A stretch of 49,005 nt of DNA from Halonatronum saccharophilum DSM 13868 (GTDB taxonomy: Bacteria; Bacillota; Halanaerobiia; Halobacteroidales; Halobacteroidaceae): NCBI RefSeq assembly GCF_000517025.1, contig NZ_KI912092.1, positions 39,619-88,623 on the forward strand. The letters are read 5' to 3'. The notes under the pieces were generated by a model. The model was not told the DNA's origin, did no database searches, and saw nothing but the letters and a program-made list of their open reading frames with translations. Position numbers and translations under genes: made by a program. Positions 32,307 through 41,570 of the stretch are shown in pieces. How positions within the stretch are numbered: the stretch's first letter is position 1; every line of letters starts with the position of its first letter.

Positions 32307-34106
32307 CTATGCCTTATGAATTGCATCAAAAGGACACTTCTTAGCGCAAACTCCACAATCTATACATATCTCCGGATCTATCTTATACACTTCTCCTCGC
32401 TGACCACTTATAGCATCAACAGGACATACCGGCTCACAGACACCACAAGCCCTACATTCATCTGGCTCTATTATCCATTTAGATAGACCTTCACATACAC
32501 CTGTTGGACATTTTTTCTCCTTAACATGGGCCAAGTACTCATCTTCAAAACGTTCTATTGTACTTAAAACTGGATTAGGGGCAGATTTGCACAATCCACA
32601 AAGGGCTGTCTTCTTAATATTCTCTGCTAACTCCTTTAAGACCCCTAGATCGGCAACATCTCCTTTACCTTCTGTAATCTTATTTAAAATCTCTAACATC
32701 CTCTTTGTTCCTATTCTTCCTGGTGCACACTTACCACAGGCCTCATCTTGGGTAAAGTCGAGATAAAAACGGGATACATCGACCATACAGCTATCCTCGT
32801 CTAAGATTATCAAACCACCTGAACCCATCATAGAATCAGCATCCAATAAGGAATCGTACTCTAAAGTGATATCTAAATCTTCTTCAGTTAAGCACCCTCC
32901 TGATGGACCTCCTGTCTGAGCTGCTTTAAACTCCTTCCCTTTTGGTATTCCACCACCTAGATTAAAGACTACATCTCTTAGGGTTGTTCCCATAGGAACC
33001 TCAATTAAACCTGTATTATTAATATCCCCTGCCAGAGCAAAGACTTTAGTACCTGTGCTATCTTTAGTCCCTATCTTGGAATACCATTTTCCACCTTCAT
33101 TTATTATTATTGGTATATTAGCAAGGGTTTCAACATTATTAATCAAAGTTGGCTTTCCATACAACCCACCCTGAGCTGGATATGGGGGTTTAGGCTGGGG
33201 ATCTCCTCGATATCCCTCAACTGAAGTGATTAACGCTGTCTCCTCTCCACAAACAAAGGCGCCTGCTCCAATTCTAATTTCTAAATCAAAGTTGAACCCA
33301 CTTCCTAATATATTCTTACCTAAAACACCCTCTCTTCTAGCATCCTCAAGGGCGGCCTCTGTTCTATCTATAGCTAATGGATACTCGGCCCTAGCATATA
33401 TATAACCTTTTTGGGCTCCAATAGCATATGCTCCAATAACCATCCCCTCGATCACACTATGGGGATCCCCCTCTAAGATACTTCTATCCATAAAGGCTCC
33501 TGGGTCTCCTTCATCAGCATTACAGATAACATATTTAGATTCCCCATCAACCTTAGATGTTATCTCCCATTTAACTCCAGTTGGAAATCCACCTCCACCT
33601 CTACCCCTTAACTTAGATCTTTTGACCTCATTAATTACATCTTCAGACGACATCTCCTTTAATACCTTATTTAATGCCTTATACCCTCCCCTATACCGGT
33701 AATCTTCTATACTCAATGGGTCTATAGTCCCACAGTTTCTTAAAGCGATTCTTTGTTGATATTTATAAAAGTCCATATCTTCATGTTTCGCAATCTTTTC
33801 TCCAGTTTTAGGGTCTACATAAAGAAAATCTTCTATAACTTTTCCATCAACTAAATGTTCTTTTACAATCCTTTGAGCATCCTCTTCTTTTAACTGGCAA
33901 TAAAAGACCCCTTCCTTACTACCATTAGGATAGATAACTACAATTGGCCCTTGTTCGCAAAATCCAAAGCATCCTGGCTGAATAACCCTGGTCTTCTTCC
34001 TTAAGTCGTACTCTTCTATGTACATTAACAAGTTCTTATATATTTTTGGCCCACCAGAGGAATTACAACTCGTCCCCCCACAGACTAAAATCTCTGTCGT
34101 TCCCAT
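32307..34106 (-). CDS. hydB: NuoF-like subunit HydB of the bifurcating hydrogenase
   Basis: A 599-aa flavoprotein that oxidises or reduces NAD and is the likely bifurcation site. N-terminal 2Fe-2S thioredoxin-like domain (CGGTSCNSSGG near 9-19, PGCFGFCEQGP near 44-54); the NADH/FMN part has LRGRGGGGFPTGVKW near 165-179 and GAGAFVCGEETALITS near 278-293; [4Fe-4S] region CGKCAPGRIG near 458; C-terminal double ferredoxin CRACGVCEPVC and CIDCGVCAKKC. Lies between hydC and hydA with short gaps (about 20 nt each). Confidence 0.95.
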   Translation of the reverse strand: MGTTEILVCGGTSCNSSGGPKIYKNLLMYIEEYDLRKKTRVIQPGCFGFCEQGPIVVIYPNGSKEGVFYCQLKEEDAQRIVKEHLVDGKVIEDFLYVDPKTGEKIAKHEDMDFYKYQQRIALRNCGTIDPLSIEDYRYRGGYKALNKVLKEMSSEDVINEVKRSKLRGRGGGGFPTGVKWEITSKVDGESKYVICNADEGDPGAFMDRSILEGDPHSVIEGMVIGAYAIGAQKGYIYARAEYPLAIDRTEAALEDARREGVLGKNILGSGFNFDLEIRIGAGAFVCGEETALITSVEGYRGDPQPKPPYPAQGGLYGKPTLINNVETLANIPIIINEGGKWYSKIGTKDSTGTKVFALAGDINNTGLIEVPMGTTLRDVVFNLGGGIPKGKEFKAAQTGGPSGGCLTEEDLDITLEYDSLLDADSMMGSGGLIILDEDSCMVDVSRFYLDFTQDEACGKCAPGRIGTKRMLEILNKITEGKGDVADLGVLKELAENIKKTALCGLCKSAPNPVLSTIERFEDEYLAHVKEKKCPTGVCEGLSKWIIEPDECRACGVCEPVCPVDAISGQRGEVYKIDPEICIDCGVCAKKCPFDAIHKA

Positions 34107-34127
34107 TATACCTACACCCCTTTCTCT

Positions 34128-34628
34128 TTACTCGTATTTTGCTAAAATTTCTGGCAAATCATCTACATCTATTCTTCCATATACATCACCATTAATAACT
34201 ACTACTGGAGCCATACCACAAGCTCCTATACACCTTGTTCCTTCTAGTGTAAACTTCTTATCTTCAGTAGTTTGGCCCGGCTCTATATCTAATTCTTTAC
34301 TCAATTTATCTAAGATATCCTTACTCCCTCTTACATAGCAAGCCGTTCCCATACAAACCTCAATCGTATATTTTCCTTTAGGAGTTGTTGTAAACAAGGA
34401 ATAAAAACTAACAACACTATGTATTTGACTTAAGGGAAGTCCCATCTCCTCTGCTATGGTAATCTGTATATCTCTAGATAAGTGACCATAGATATTCTGA
34501 ACTTCGTGCAAGAAATCTATTAAGTTATATTTTTCATTATTCTTCTCTTCTAATAACTTTTTAAAATGTTCTTTCTTCTTAATCTCCACTAACTTTTCTT
34601 TATTGATTTCTTCTATAGATTGGCCCAT
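34128..34628 (-). CDS. hydC: NuoE-like subunit HydC of the bifurcating hydrogenase
   Basis: A 166-aa thioredoxin-fold protein with one 2Fe-2S cluster, cysteines in CMGTACYVRG near 92-101 and CIGACGMAP near 132-140. It passes electrons within the HydABC complex. First gene of the operon, with AAGGAGGG before the ATG. The 247-nt upstream gap has two hairpins (34712-34743 and 34764-34806) but no promoter I can read with confidence. Confidence 0.93.
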   Translation of the reverse strand: MGQSIEEINKEKLVEIKKKEHFKKLLEEKNNEKYNLIDFLHEVQNIYGHLSRDIQITIAEEMGLPLSQIHSVVSFYSLFTTTPKGKYTIEVCMGTACYVRGSKDILDKLSKELDIEPGQTTEDKKFTLEGTRCIGACGMAPVVVINGDVYGRIDVDDLPEILAKYE

Positions 34629-34711
34629 TTCAATCCCTCCTTTATTCTTTAGATTCTCTTCTGTCTTTTAAAGATATTATTAGTTGAAACTTATCTTTTT
34701 ATTCTCTAAAC

Positions 34712-34743
34712 AAAAAAGTTGCCCTAAATAGGCCAACTTTTTT
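34712..34743 (-). terminator. terminator or attenuator upstream of hydC
   Basis: Stem AAAAAAGTTG.CC / GG.CAACTTTTTT with one bulged base; T-run on the minus strand. It ends the unit at 35218 and beyond, or, if the hydC promoter lies upstream of it, could attenuate hydrogenase expression. Confidence 0.65.
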
Positions 34744-34763
34744 GCACTATAAATATTGAATAT

Positions 34764-34806
34764 CACTAGCGTTGCATTGTTAGAAAATAACAATGCAACG
34801 CTAGTG
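34764..34806. other. perfect 19-bp inverted repeat upstream of hydC
   Basis: Arm CACTAGCGTTGCATTGTTA, 5-nt spacer GAAAA, then its exact complement. It is less AT-rich than the surroundings and unlike the repeat family elsewhere in the window. No T-run follows. Function unknown. Confidence 0.7.
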
Positions 34807-34875
34807 TGTCTATATTAAAAAATAACTTTAATCAGCATCAATAATTTAATATTAAAATAGATTTGTTCTCTAGGT

Positions 34876-35193
34876 TCACTCAATAAGTTCCTTACTCTTT
34901 TCTGCAATAAGTTCAGGATAATCAAGATGAATATAGTGACCAGCATCTAATATGAAATATTCTCCAGCAGTTGCTTTGGCATAAGAAACCAAACTTTCCT
35001 CCCATAATTCATCTTCATTCTCATTAGAGATGAAGATATGAAAAGGAAGATCAGTTTTTCCACTATCGAACACAGTCTTAGCATTAGTTTTTACCATATT
35101 TAATTCTTCTTTCATATTACTTGTTTGAACACGACGATAAAATATTGTTCTAGCTACTTTAGCTTCCTCTTCTGTTAAATGCCCCTTTTTCAT
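34876..35193 (-). pseudogene. C-terminal fragment of an alpha/beta hydrolase
   Basis: A 105-aa ORF with a ribosome site (GGGGGG, 7 nt before ATG). It ends AGHYIHLDYPELIAEKSKELI, the usual C-terminus of an alpha/beta-hydrolase with the catalytic histidine, and FHIFISNENEDELWEESL matches the preceding strand and acid-residue region. The nucleophile elbow (G-x-S-x-G) and the first two thirds of the fold are missing, so hydrolase activity is not possible. Most likely a remnant left by a deletion; the proximity (24 nt) to the upstream barrel gene fits a deletion joint. Confidence 0.65.
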
Positions 35194-35217
35194 CTCTTAT
35201 CCCCCCTAATTATTATT

Positions 35218-36129
35218 TTAATAACTATTAACTATATTAAACTTAAATCTATGCTCTCCCTTATTATCTATAAAATACTTATAACGAAAATCCACTGGTC
35301 CCATTTCATATGATAATCCAATTCCTACAGTAGCATTTAAACTCAAATCATCAATACCTTCATCCTCAGCCAAAATATCACCAATATTAATTGAAGTAAC
35401 TAAGTCCATCATTTCAATTCCAAAAATCCCACTTTGAGAAAAAGAATCAAACCTTCTTTCCAACCTAAGATTTATACGCTTTGTTCCTTCTTTGTCTTGA
35501 GAATGACCAATCAAATAATGTTCCAACTCATAGTAAGGCTTTAGCTTATCTGAACCTTTAATATATCCTAATTCGGGGATGATTGTATAATTGCCTAGTT
35601 TTATAGGTAACTTCAAATTAGAAATATAATAAATATCATCACCATCAGTTTGACCAGAGCTAATATCTAAAAAAAGATGAACTTCTTTACCCCAACTATA
35701 ATATAACTCCCTTCGGTAATTACAATTAAAATAAATAGTCTCTATCTCTTCACCTTCATCTTTAACTTCTCCATTAAAAATAGCTAAATTTAAATTTTCT
35801 CCCAAAGCTCTTTGATAATTTAAATTAACTTTAGCCCCTTCTTCAGAAATGTAGCCTGGAAGGTTATAATTATACCAATTATTATATTTGGCATCTAAGC
35901 TAAGTTGAGGATTAATTTGATATTTAGTACCTAAATTATAATGCATTTCTTCTGTCTCAAAACCATATCCCAAACCAGCATAAAGTGCCCACTCTTCTAA
36001 ATGATAATCTCCTTTAATTCCAATTATTCCTTCAAAAGGAAATATTGGGTTGAAGCCTAAAGATGCCTTAGCCGGTGAAACAAGTAATATATTGATCATT
36101 AATACTAAAAATATAATTGATTTTTTCAT
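35218..36129 (-). CDS. secreted beta-barrel-like protein, unknown function
   Basis: A 303-aa protein with a signal peptide (MKKSIIFLVLMINILLVSPA, cleavage after AKA). The mature part is a chain of amphipathic strands with aromatic girdles (LYAGLGYGFETEEMHYNLG, DFRYKYFIDNKGEHRFKF), typical of outer-membrane barrels of roughly 14-18 strands. No family recognised. Third in direction after the LolA-like and porin-like genes (gap 59 nt), suggesting a shared envelope function. Confidence 0.75.
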   Translation of the reverse strand: MKKSIIFLVLMINILLVSPAKASLGFNPIFPFEGIIGIKGDYHLEEWALYAGLGYGFETEEMHYNLGTKYQINPQLSLDAKYNNWYNYNLPGYISEEGAKVNLNYQRALGENLNLAIFNGEVKDEGEEIETIYFNCNYRRELYYSWGKEVHLFLDISSGQTDGDDIYYISNLKLPIKLGNYTIIPELGYIKGSDKLKPYYELEHYLIGHSQDKEGTKRINLRLERRFDSFSQSGIFGIEMMDLVTSINIGDILAEDEGIDDLSLNATVGIGLSYEMGPVDFRYKYFIDNKGEHRFKFNIVNSY

Positions 36130-36188
36130 CTTTTATCACCCGTTCTTGTTATATAGTGTGGATGTGAGTAAAATCAAGACCATTAAAA

Positions 36189-37154
36189 TCAAAATAAATC
36201 TACTATCATCTTAAACTTAACCTCCCAACCATCGAAACTATCAATAAAATCATTAAGATTAACTACTTCCAAGTTAGGAGTAAAATCATCCAATCCTAAA
36301 TAAGATAAATTCAAGCTTCGCTGTTGGCCAGAATCATCTAAACTAACAGTATATGCCAAATTCCAACTCCAATCATTTGAAGTATTATTATTTCTTAACG
36401 ACAAAAACAAAAAATCATCATCTTCACGATAATACTCTCCAATAATCAATTTATTCTCTGTATAATAACTAGCCCCTAATAAAAACTTTTCTTTAAAATC
36501 ATCCTCTTCTAAATGATAATTAAGATTAAAGCTAGAATAAAAGAGTAAATCATTTAAAAAATCCTTAGAATAATCTACTCCTAAATTAAGTTCTTCTAAA
36601 TCATCTTCTAAATAAGAAAGTACTAAACCATAATCACTTGTATATAATAATCTTTCCAGCTTAAACCAGCCACTAGATAAACTCTCATTGTCTTGATCCA
36701 TAGCTAATCCAAAGTCTAAATCATAACCTCTATAAAAGAAATTTGCTTCTGTTCCTAAATAAATCTCATCATCTTCTAAAGGGTAAGTTGGAGAAGAGCT
36801 AAATCCTTCACTCCAGCCCCAATCTTTTTTTCCTACTTCTAAAAAAGTTGGCCCTAAAAAAGTACTTACCGTAGCTTGTTCTATCTGGGTTGAAAACTCA
36901 CTTCCATCTAAATTCAAATCTAATCTATATTGATAATCCCCTAAAAGTCCCCAAACACCCAAATTTAGTTTAGAAGTATTAGCAATCATATCTATATCCT
37001 CTAATTGACCAGTTGATTGATTTATTCTTTCTCCCCTAATATAACTAAATTCATTGGCCAACTCACCACTTATCTCAACTGCTCTAACCTCAACTGATAG
37101 ACAAAATAACATTAGTAAAATAACCAAGGAAAAGTTCATCTTAAACCTCTTCAT
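36189..37154 (-). CDS. porin-like secreted beta-barrel protein
   Basis: A 321-aa protein with a signal peptide (cleavage after VRA). The mature start EISGELANEFSYIRGERIN and the many short alternating strands (LGVWGLLGDYQYRLDLNL, NWSWNLAYTVSL region) look like a DUF1302-type or porin-like outer-membrane barrel. The ATG at 37154 is chosen because AGGTG is 6-7 nt upstream; a GTG three codons earlier is the alternative. It starts 19 nt after the LolA-like gene, so both are co-transcribed. Confidence 0.75.
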   Translation of the reverse strand: MKRFKMNFSLVILLMLFCLSVEVRAVEISGELANEFSYIRGERINQSTGQLEDIDMIANTSKLNLGVWGLLGDYQYRLDLNLDGSEFSTQIEQATVSTFLGPTFLEVGKKDWGWSEGFSSSPTYPLEDDEIYLGTEANFFYRGYDLDFGLAMDQDNESLSSGWFKLERLLYTSDYGLVLSYLEDDLEELNLGVDYSKDFLNDLLFYSSFNLNYHLEEDDFKEKFLLGASYYTENKLIIGEYYREDDDFLFLSLRNNNTSNDWSWNLAYTVSLDDSGQQRSLNLSYLGLDDFTPNLEVVNLNDFIDSFDGWEVKFKMIVDLF

Positions 37155-37173
37155 CTTTATCACCTGCCTTTGA

Positions 37174-37935
37174 TTACAATTGGTTCAAAATCAATTCTAT
37201 ATCCCCCATCCGATTAGATTGAAATAGCCTACTAGGCAAATCTTTTTCTACAATATCTATATATCTAAGCTCAGTTTTACGATCTCTATTTTGTAATAAA
37301 TCCTCAATTATTAAATCAGCAATCCTATGACCATTAACGTCTCGATATTCTTGATAACTTACCTTTCTAAGTTGAGTTCCTCCTGAATCCTTTAAGATTA
37401 CAGCCTTAAAATAACCATCATTAGTAATTCTAACCTTGGCCCGCTGATAGACCATAGCTCTTTCATTAGCTTTAAGCTCTAAAATATAATCTTTATCTTC
37501 TCTACTTACACCTTTAATTCCATAATCATTATAATAATCAAGTCCTACAGTTTCACCAATTCCAGCATCTCCAAATAGTCTTTGATTAGCCGAAACTCTA
37601 ATTGGTCTTCTCAGTCCGTCTTGATACATCCAAGTATTATAACCGACTACTAAATACCTTTGATCCCTTAATCTTTCAGGGCCAACAAAGGTAGCCAACT
37701 GCTTCTCTCCAGCTTGATAAAGATAAACCTTTAAATGTGCTCTATCTTCTTCTCCATCTTCCCGAACAATATTTTCTATTTCTAAGATATAAGAACACGT
37801 AAAATTACCTCTATTATAAGCTAACTCTAACAAATCTTCTGCTTCTTTTAAACTAATTGCTTCTATAGGAACAGATACAAAAACCACTAATAACAATACA
37901 ATTAACCCTTTTTCAATCCAATTTTTATTTATCAT
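37174..37935 (-). CDS. LolA-like outer-membrane lipoprotein-sorting protein
   Basis: A 253-aa protein with a signal peptide (cleavage after IEA). The mature domain matches the LolA-like family: YNTWMYQDGLRRPIRVSANQ near 100-118, then a long strand run and VSYQEYRDVNGHRIADLI near 204-221, a hydrophobic-lined half barrel that carries lipids or lipid tails. Such proteins in diderm bacteria ferry lipoproteins or lipids toward the outer membrane. Neighbours are a FtsX/LolD-type ABC transporter upstream and two barrel proteins downstream, a consistent envelope-transport set. Confidence 0.87.
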   Translation of the reverse strand: MINKNWIEKGLIVLLLVVFVSVPIEAISLKEAEDLLELAYNRGNFTCSYILEIENIVREDGEEDRAHLKVYLYQAGEKQLATFVGPERLRDQRYLVVGYNTWMYQDGLRRPIRVSANQRLFGDAGIGETVGLDYYNDYGIKGVSREDKDYILELKANERAMVYQRAKVRITNDGYFKAVILKDSGGTQLRKVSYQEYRDVNGHRIADLIIEDLLQNRDRKTELRYIDIVEKDLPSRLFQSNRMGDIELILNQL

Positions 37936-37982
37936 ATACTTCCCTCCCGATTTATTTTAATTTATATATCCCTACTAAATAT

Positions 37983-39614
37983 TCATCTTTTAGCCAAATA
38001 CTCAGGATAGTAGTTAGAAAAGAAGCCAGTAAACTTTAAACCTAAGATAATCAATAAATAAAGCAAGGGGGAGAGGTTCATATAACCATAACTCTTTAAA
38101 GCTATTACTACTAGCACCTGTATAAAAAATATTCCAACCCAAAATAGAGTTATTATATTATTAGTTCTAATGAATATAGGATTTTTCTCCATAGCTTTAG
38201 GATAATCATACTTTGAATATTCACTAGTTAAAGGCTTATTAATAAAAACTGAAGTTAACCAAATTGCTGCAATTGAAAAGTGATTGAGTTCAATTCCAAT
38301 ATTCTTTATATCTACATATCCAAGAAGCCCTATGATAGATAGAATAGAAAAGTAAAGAAGGTTAGATCTCTCAAAATAACTAACCTCATACTTATTCCTC
38401 TTTAAAAAAACTATAACTAAGCTGACCAAAAGAGGGAGTACAATTCCTAAAAAGAGGCTTCGCTCTATGAAGATCCAAGAAAATATCCAAGGTATAAAGG
38501 ATAGGTTCATCGCTTTTATCCCTGTTAGAAAAGAACTCTCTTTAGCTTCTATAGAAATATCAGAAGTATCAAAATCATCATCATCTCCAGAACCAAAGAA
38601 GTTATCCAGCTCCATCATCAACTTAAAGTCTCCCTCAACCTTATAAAGTCCATCCATCATAGCCTTGGCCCCATCTAGCCGACCATCAGATATCTCCCGC
38701 CAAACCTCTGTAGTTGTGACTACCTTAGTTCTAAAGTCTCCACTCTTTCCTTTCTTCAACTCACAACTTCGATCTTTAATAATAAAGTGATTAACTTCTT
38801 GAGTATCGGTAAACTCAAATTCTAAGATACATTCTAAGTCACCAGCACCTTTAGGGTTGAAAGTATGTTTCATCAAATTTAAGAGATGATATCCTTGCTC
38901 TGATTTGTATTTGTTTTCTTCTTTCTCATCATACCTTGAATTTGCCATATCTAAAAAATCATCCATAGGTACAAGGGGCTTCTTCAAAGTCTGCTTTATC
39001 TCATCACTAAAAGAAGCTTCTTTAACAAACTCTCGACCACTTTGGCGAACTGCTTCTAAATACCAAGCTATTCTCCTCTCTAAAGCTTTAACTGAGAGCA
39101 GCTCTCCCATTACAGTTAAGATTCTCTCATCTATAGAAGCAACCTTATTAAACTCTTCTATTAAAACCTCAAAGTTATGATCTTCAGGAAAACCAGCGGT
39201 AGAAATTAATACTTCTTTCTTCTCCTTTACTTCATACCTTCCTGGATGACCATAAACACCATCACAATCAACTATCTCTGGTTTAGCCAAAGGAAGTGTT
39301 CTTTCGATAAACCTCTTAGTTAAAGATGTCATCCCATAATGGTAAAGAGGTGTTGCCCAGATAATCATATCTGACTTTAACAACTTAGGAATTAATTCAT
39401 CCATACTATCTCTAAAGATACACTTTCCAGGAGTCTTCTCCCAACAAGAAAAACAACCTGTACATCCATTAATTTCTTTATCTTTCAATTCCACATAATC
39501 TATCTTAAAATCTGAAATTTCATCCTTAACCCCTAAGATGAAGTTATCTACCAACTTTGCCGTATTTCCTTTCTTACCTTTAGGGCTTCCATTTAAAATT
39601 AATATTTTCTCCAT
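37983..39614 (-). CDS. fusion of iron-sulfur flavodoxin, SCP2 domain and membrane domain
   Basis: A 543-aa three-part protein. Residues 1-200: NAD(P)H-dependent FMN reductase/flavodoxin fold (ILNGSPKGKKGNTAKL) with the cysteine motif C-x2-C-x2-C-x7-C (CTGCFSCWEKTPGKC), as in iron-sulfur flavoproteins. About 240-345: SCP2 sterol-carrier-like domain (WREISDGRLDGAKAMMDG, then YKVEGDFKLMMELD), which binds a lipid-like molecule. About 365-540: five or six membrane helices. The ATG at 39614 has GAGG 7 nt upstream. The combination suggests a membrane-bound reductase for a lipophilic substrate; the substrate is unknown. It lies between ABC permease and LolA-like genes. Confidence 0.8.
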   Translation of the reverse strand: MEKILILNGSPKGKKGNTAKLVDNFILGVKDEISDFKIDYVELKDKEINGCTGCFSCWEKTPGKCIFRDSMDELIPKLLKSDMIIWATPLYHYGMTSLTKRFIERTLPLAKPEIVDCDGVYGHPGRYEVKEKKEVLISTAGFPEDHNFEVLIEEFNKVASIDERILTVMGELLSVKALERRIAWYLEAVRQSGREFVKEASFSDEIKQTLKKPLVPMDDFLDMANSRYDEKEENKYKSEQGYHLLNLMKHTFNPKGAGDLECILEFEFTDTQEVNHFIIKDRSCELKKGKSGDFRTKVVTTTEVWREISDGRLDGAKAMMDGLYKVEGDFKLMMELDNFFGSGDDDDFDTSDISIEAKESSFLTGIKAMNLSFIPWIFSWIFIERSLFLGIVLPLLVSLVIVFLKRNKYEVSYFERSNLLYFSILSIIGLLGYVDIKNIGIELNHFSIAAIWLTSVFINKPLTSEYSKYDYPKAMEKNPIFIRTNNIITLFWVGIFFIQVLVVIALKSYGYMNLSPLLYLLIILGLKFTGFFSNYYPEYLAKR

Positions 39615-39694
39615 TTTCACACCTCTCTATATTTTTATTTGTTAAACTAAATTAATATATAGTGACAAAATTTAATTATCAACTCTAAACCCAT

Positions 39695-40891
39695 CTAAAC
39701 ATACCTTAAGGTCTCAACAACATTTAACCTCGCTGCTTTGAATGCAGGATAAAGAGCCGATAATCCAGTTGAAATCAAAACTAAAAAGAAAGGAATAATC
39801 CCATTTTTAACTGCCATATTAATAGCAAAAGGAACCTCTTGGCTTGCATCTGGAGGTAGATAGGTTAGATTTGCCCCATTAATCCAACTTCCTAGACCAA
39901 ATCCACAAATAATTCCAAGCAACCCTCCAATAACCCCTAAAATCAAAGCCTCTTGAAATAACTGGGAAAAGACCTGACTACGTCTAGTACCTATAGCCCT
40001 AATAGTCCCAATCTCATTCATCCGTTCAAAAAAGGACATAGACATAATCTCTAAAATACTAAAGAAGACTAAAACAAAGATTATAACCGCTAAAAATAAG
40101 AATACCATATCGTAAAGTCCTTTAATCTGATAATAAGCTTCTGCTAAATCTAGCCAACTTTTAACCTCAACACTTAAACCTGCTTCTTCAAAATCTTTTT
40201 CTAAGTTATTTACTATTTCTTCAAGTTGAGCATTCTCATTTAAAGTAACCTTAAATTTATCTACGCCATCTACATTTAAAATCTCTTGAGCAAAGCCAAT
40301 TGGTATTATTACAAAATTATTATCTGCCATACTAGAACCAGTCGAAAAGCCTCCAGTTACCTTTAAACTTCGAGCACTATAAGCACCTTGGGGAGTAGTA
40401 GTCATAATCGAAACCCACTCATCAATATCTACATTTAGTTGTTTTTTAACCCCACTTCCTAATAAAATCCTAGCTCGATCACCAAAAAATAGATTAGTTC
40501 CTGATTCAATCATTATTGATGACTCACTATCCAGCTCAATCCCCTCACCAAAGACAGGAATACTATTGTCTTCTGTTCCTAAGATTCCAGTAAGTCCAAG
40601 AGTAGGAGTATAATCTCTAATATCTTCTTCTCCACTAAATATCTCTTCAATCTTTACTATATCATCTCGACTTAATAATCTCCGCTTACTATCTTCAAGA
40701 TCCCAAAATCCTTCTTTAGCTACCTGAAAATAACCATTACGAGCAACTTCCATCCACTTTAAACCTTGGTAGGTATCCTCTACATAACCTATAGCTAAAA
40801 ATAAAAAGGTAGTACTGATTACGATAATAATTAAACTTAATAATGTCCGCCGTTTATTTCTTAAGATATTTCTTAATGCTATCTTAAACAC
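39695..40891 (-). CDS. FtsX/MacB-type ABC transporter permease (LolC/E-like)
   Basis: A 398-aa permease with the MacB/LolCE plan: one N-terminal helix (TLLSLIIIVISTTFLFLAIG), a large extracytoplasmic domain (about 50-260), then three C-terminal helices with FERMNEIGTIRAIGTRRSQVF and the ending YPAFKAARLNVVETLRYV. Such permeases do not move solutes through but pull lipoproteins or peptides out of the membrane. It overlaps the ATPase gene by 8 nt. With the LolA-like protein next door, lipoprotein or lipid extraction toward the outer membrane is the best guess. Confidence 0.92.
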   Translation of the reverse strand: MFKIALRNILRNKRRTLLSLIIIVISTTFLFLAIGYVEDTYQGLKWMEVARNGYFQVAKEGFWDLEDSKRRLLSRDDIVKIEEIFSGEEDIRDYTPTLGLTGILGTEDNSIPVFGEGIELDSESSIMIESGTNLFFGDRARILLGSGVKKQLNVDIDEWVSIMTTTPQGAYSARSLKVTGGFSTGSSMADNNFVIIPIGFAQEILNVDGVDKFKVTLNENAQLEEIVNNLEKDFEEAGLSVEVKSWLDLAEAYYQIKGLYDMVFLFLAVIIFVLVFFSILEIMSMSFFERMNEIGTIRAIGTRRSQVFSQLFQEALILGVIGGLLGIICGFGLGSWINGANLTYLPPDASQEVPFAINMAVKNGIIPFFLVLISTGLSALYPAFKAARLNVVETLRYV

Positions 40892-41570
40892 CTATTCCCA
40901 CCTCCTTTAATACCCCATCTTGAATCTTGAGCAATCGTTTAGCATAATCATTAATAGCCAAATCGTGGGTTACAACTATAAAAGCTACTTCTTTAGTTTG
41001 ATTTAAATCAAGCATCAATTTAATAATCCCTTTACCAGTCTTGGTATCTAAGCTTGCTGTAGGCTCATCTGCTAAAACTACTTTAGGATCTGTTACAAGT
41101 GCCCTAGCAATTGCCACCCGCTGCTTTTGACCACCTGACAGTTGTGAAGGAAGATTATCCTTTACCTCCTCTAAACCTACCTGTTTTAAAATCTTATCTA
41201 CCCTCTTTTTCCTCTCTGATTTATTTACTTTCTGTAACAACAAGGGATATTCAACATTCTCCCAAGCACTTAGGACTGGTATTAATTCAAAACTTTGAAA
41301 TACTAGACCAACCTTATCCCGTCTAAGTAAAGTATTCTCTTTATCACTTAAACTACTTAAAGCTAAACCATTGATATATAGCTCTCCCTTAGTAGCCTTG
41401 TCAATTCCTGCTAATAAATTAAGTAAAGTAGTCTTCCCACTACCAGAAGGGCCATTAATCACTACAAAGTCTCCTGCCTCAATAGTCAAATTAGCCTCTT
41501 TTAAGGCTATAATTTCTTCTACCTGACTAAGATAAGATTTGCTTACTCCTTCAGCTTTAATAATTGACAT
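40884..41570 (-). CDS. LolD/MacB-type ABC transporter ATP-binding protein
   Basis: A 228-aa ATPase with Walker A GPSGSGKTTLL near 41-51, Q-loop VFQSFELIPVLSAWENVEYP, signature LSGGQKQRVAIARAL near 141, Walker B VVLADEPTASLD near 163-174 and H-loop VTHD. The sequence belongs to the LolD/FtsE/MacB class and pairs with the downstream permease. The ATG at 41570 has GGAGGG 7 nt upstream; an in-frame TTG two codons earlier is the alternative. It overlaps the TPR-protein gene by 14 nt. Confidence 0.94.
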   Translation of the reverse strand: MSIIKAEGVSKSYLSQVEEIIALKEANLTIEAGDFVVINGPSGSGKTTLLNLLAGIDKATKGELYINGLALSSLSDKENTLLRRDKVGLVFQSFELIPVLSAWENVEYPLLLQKVNKSERKKRVDKILKQVGLEEVKDNLPSQLSGGQKQRVAIARALVTDPKVVLADEPTASLDTKTGKGIIKLMLDLNQTKEVAFIVVTHDLAINDYAKRLLKIQDGVLKEVGIGV

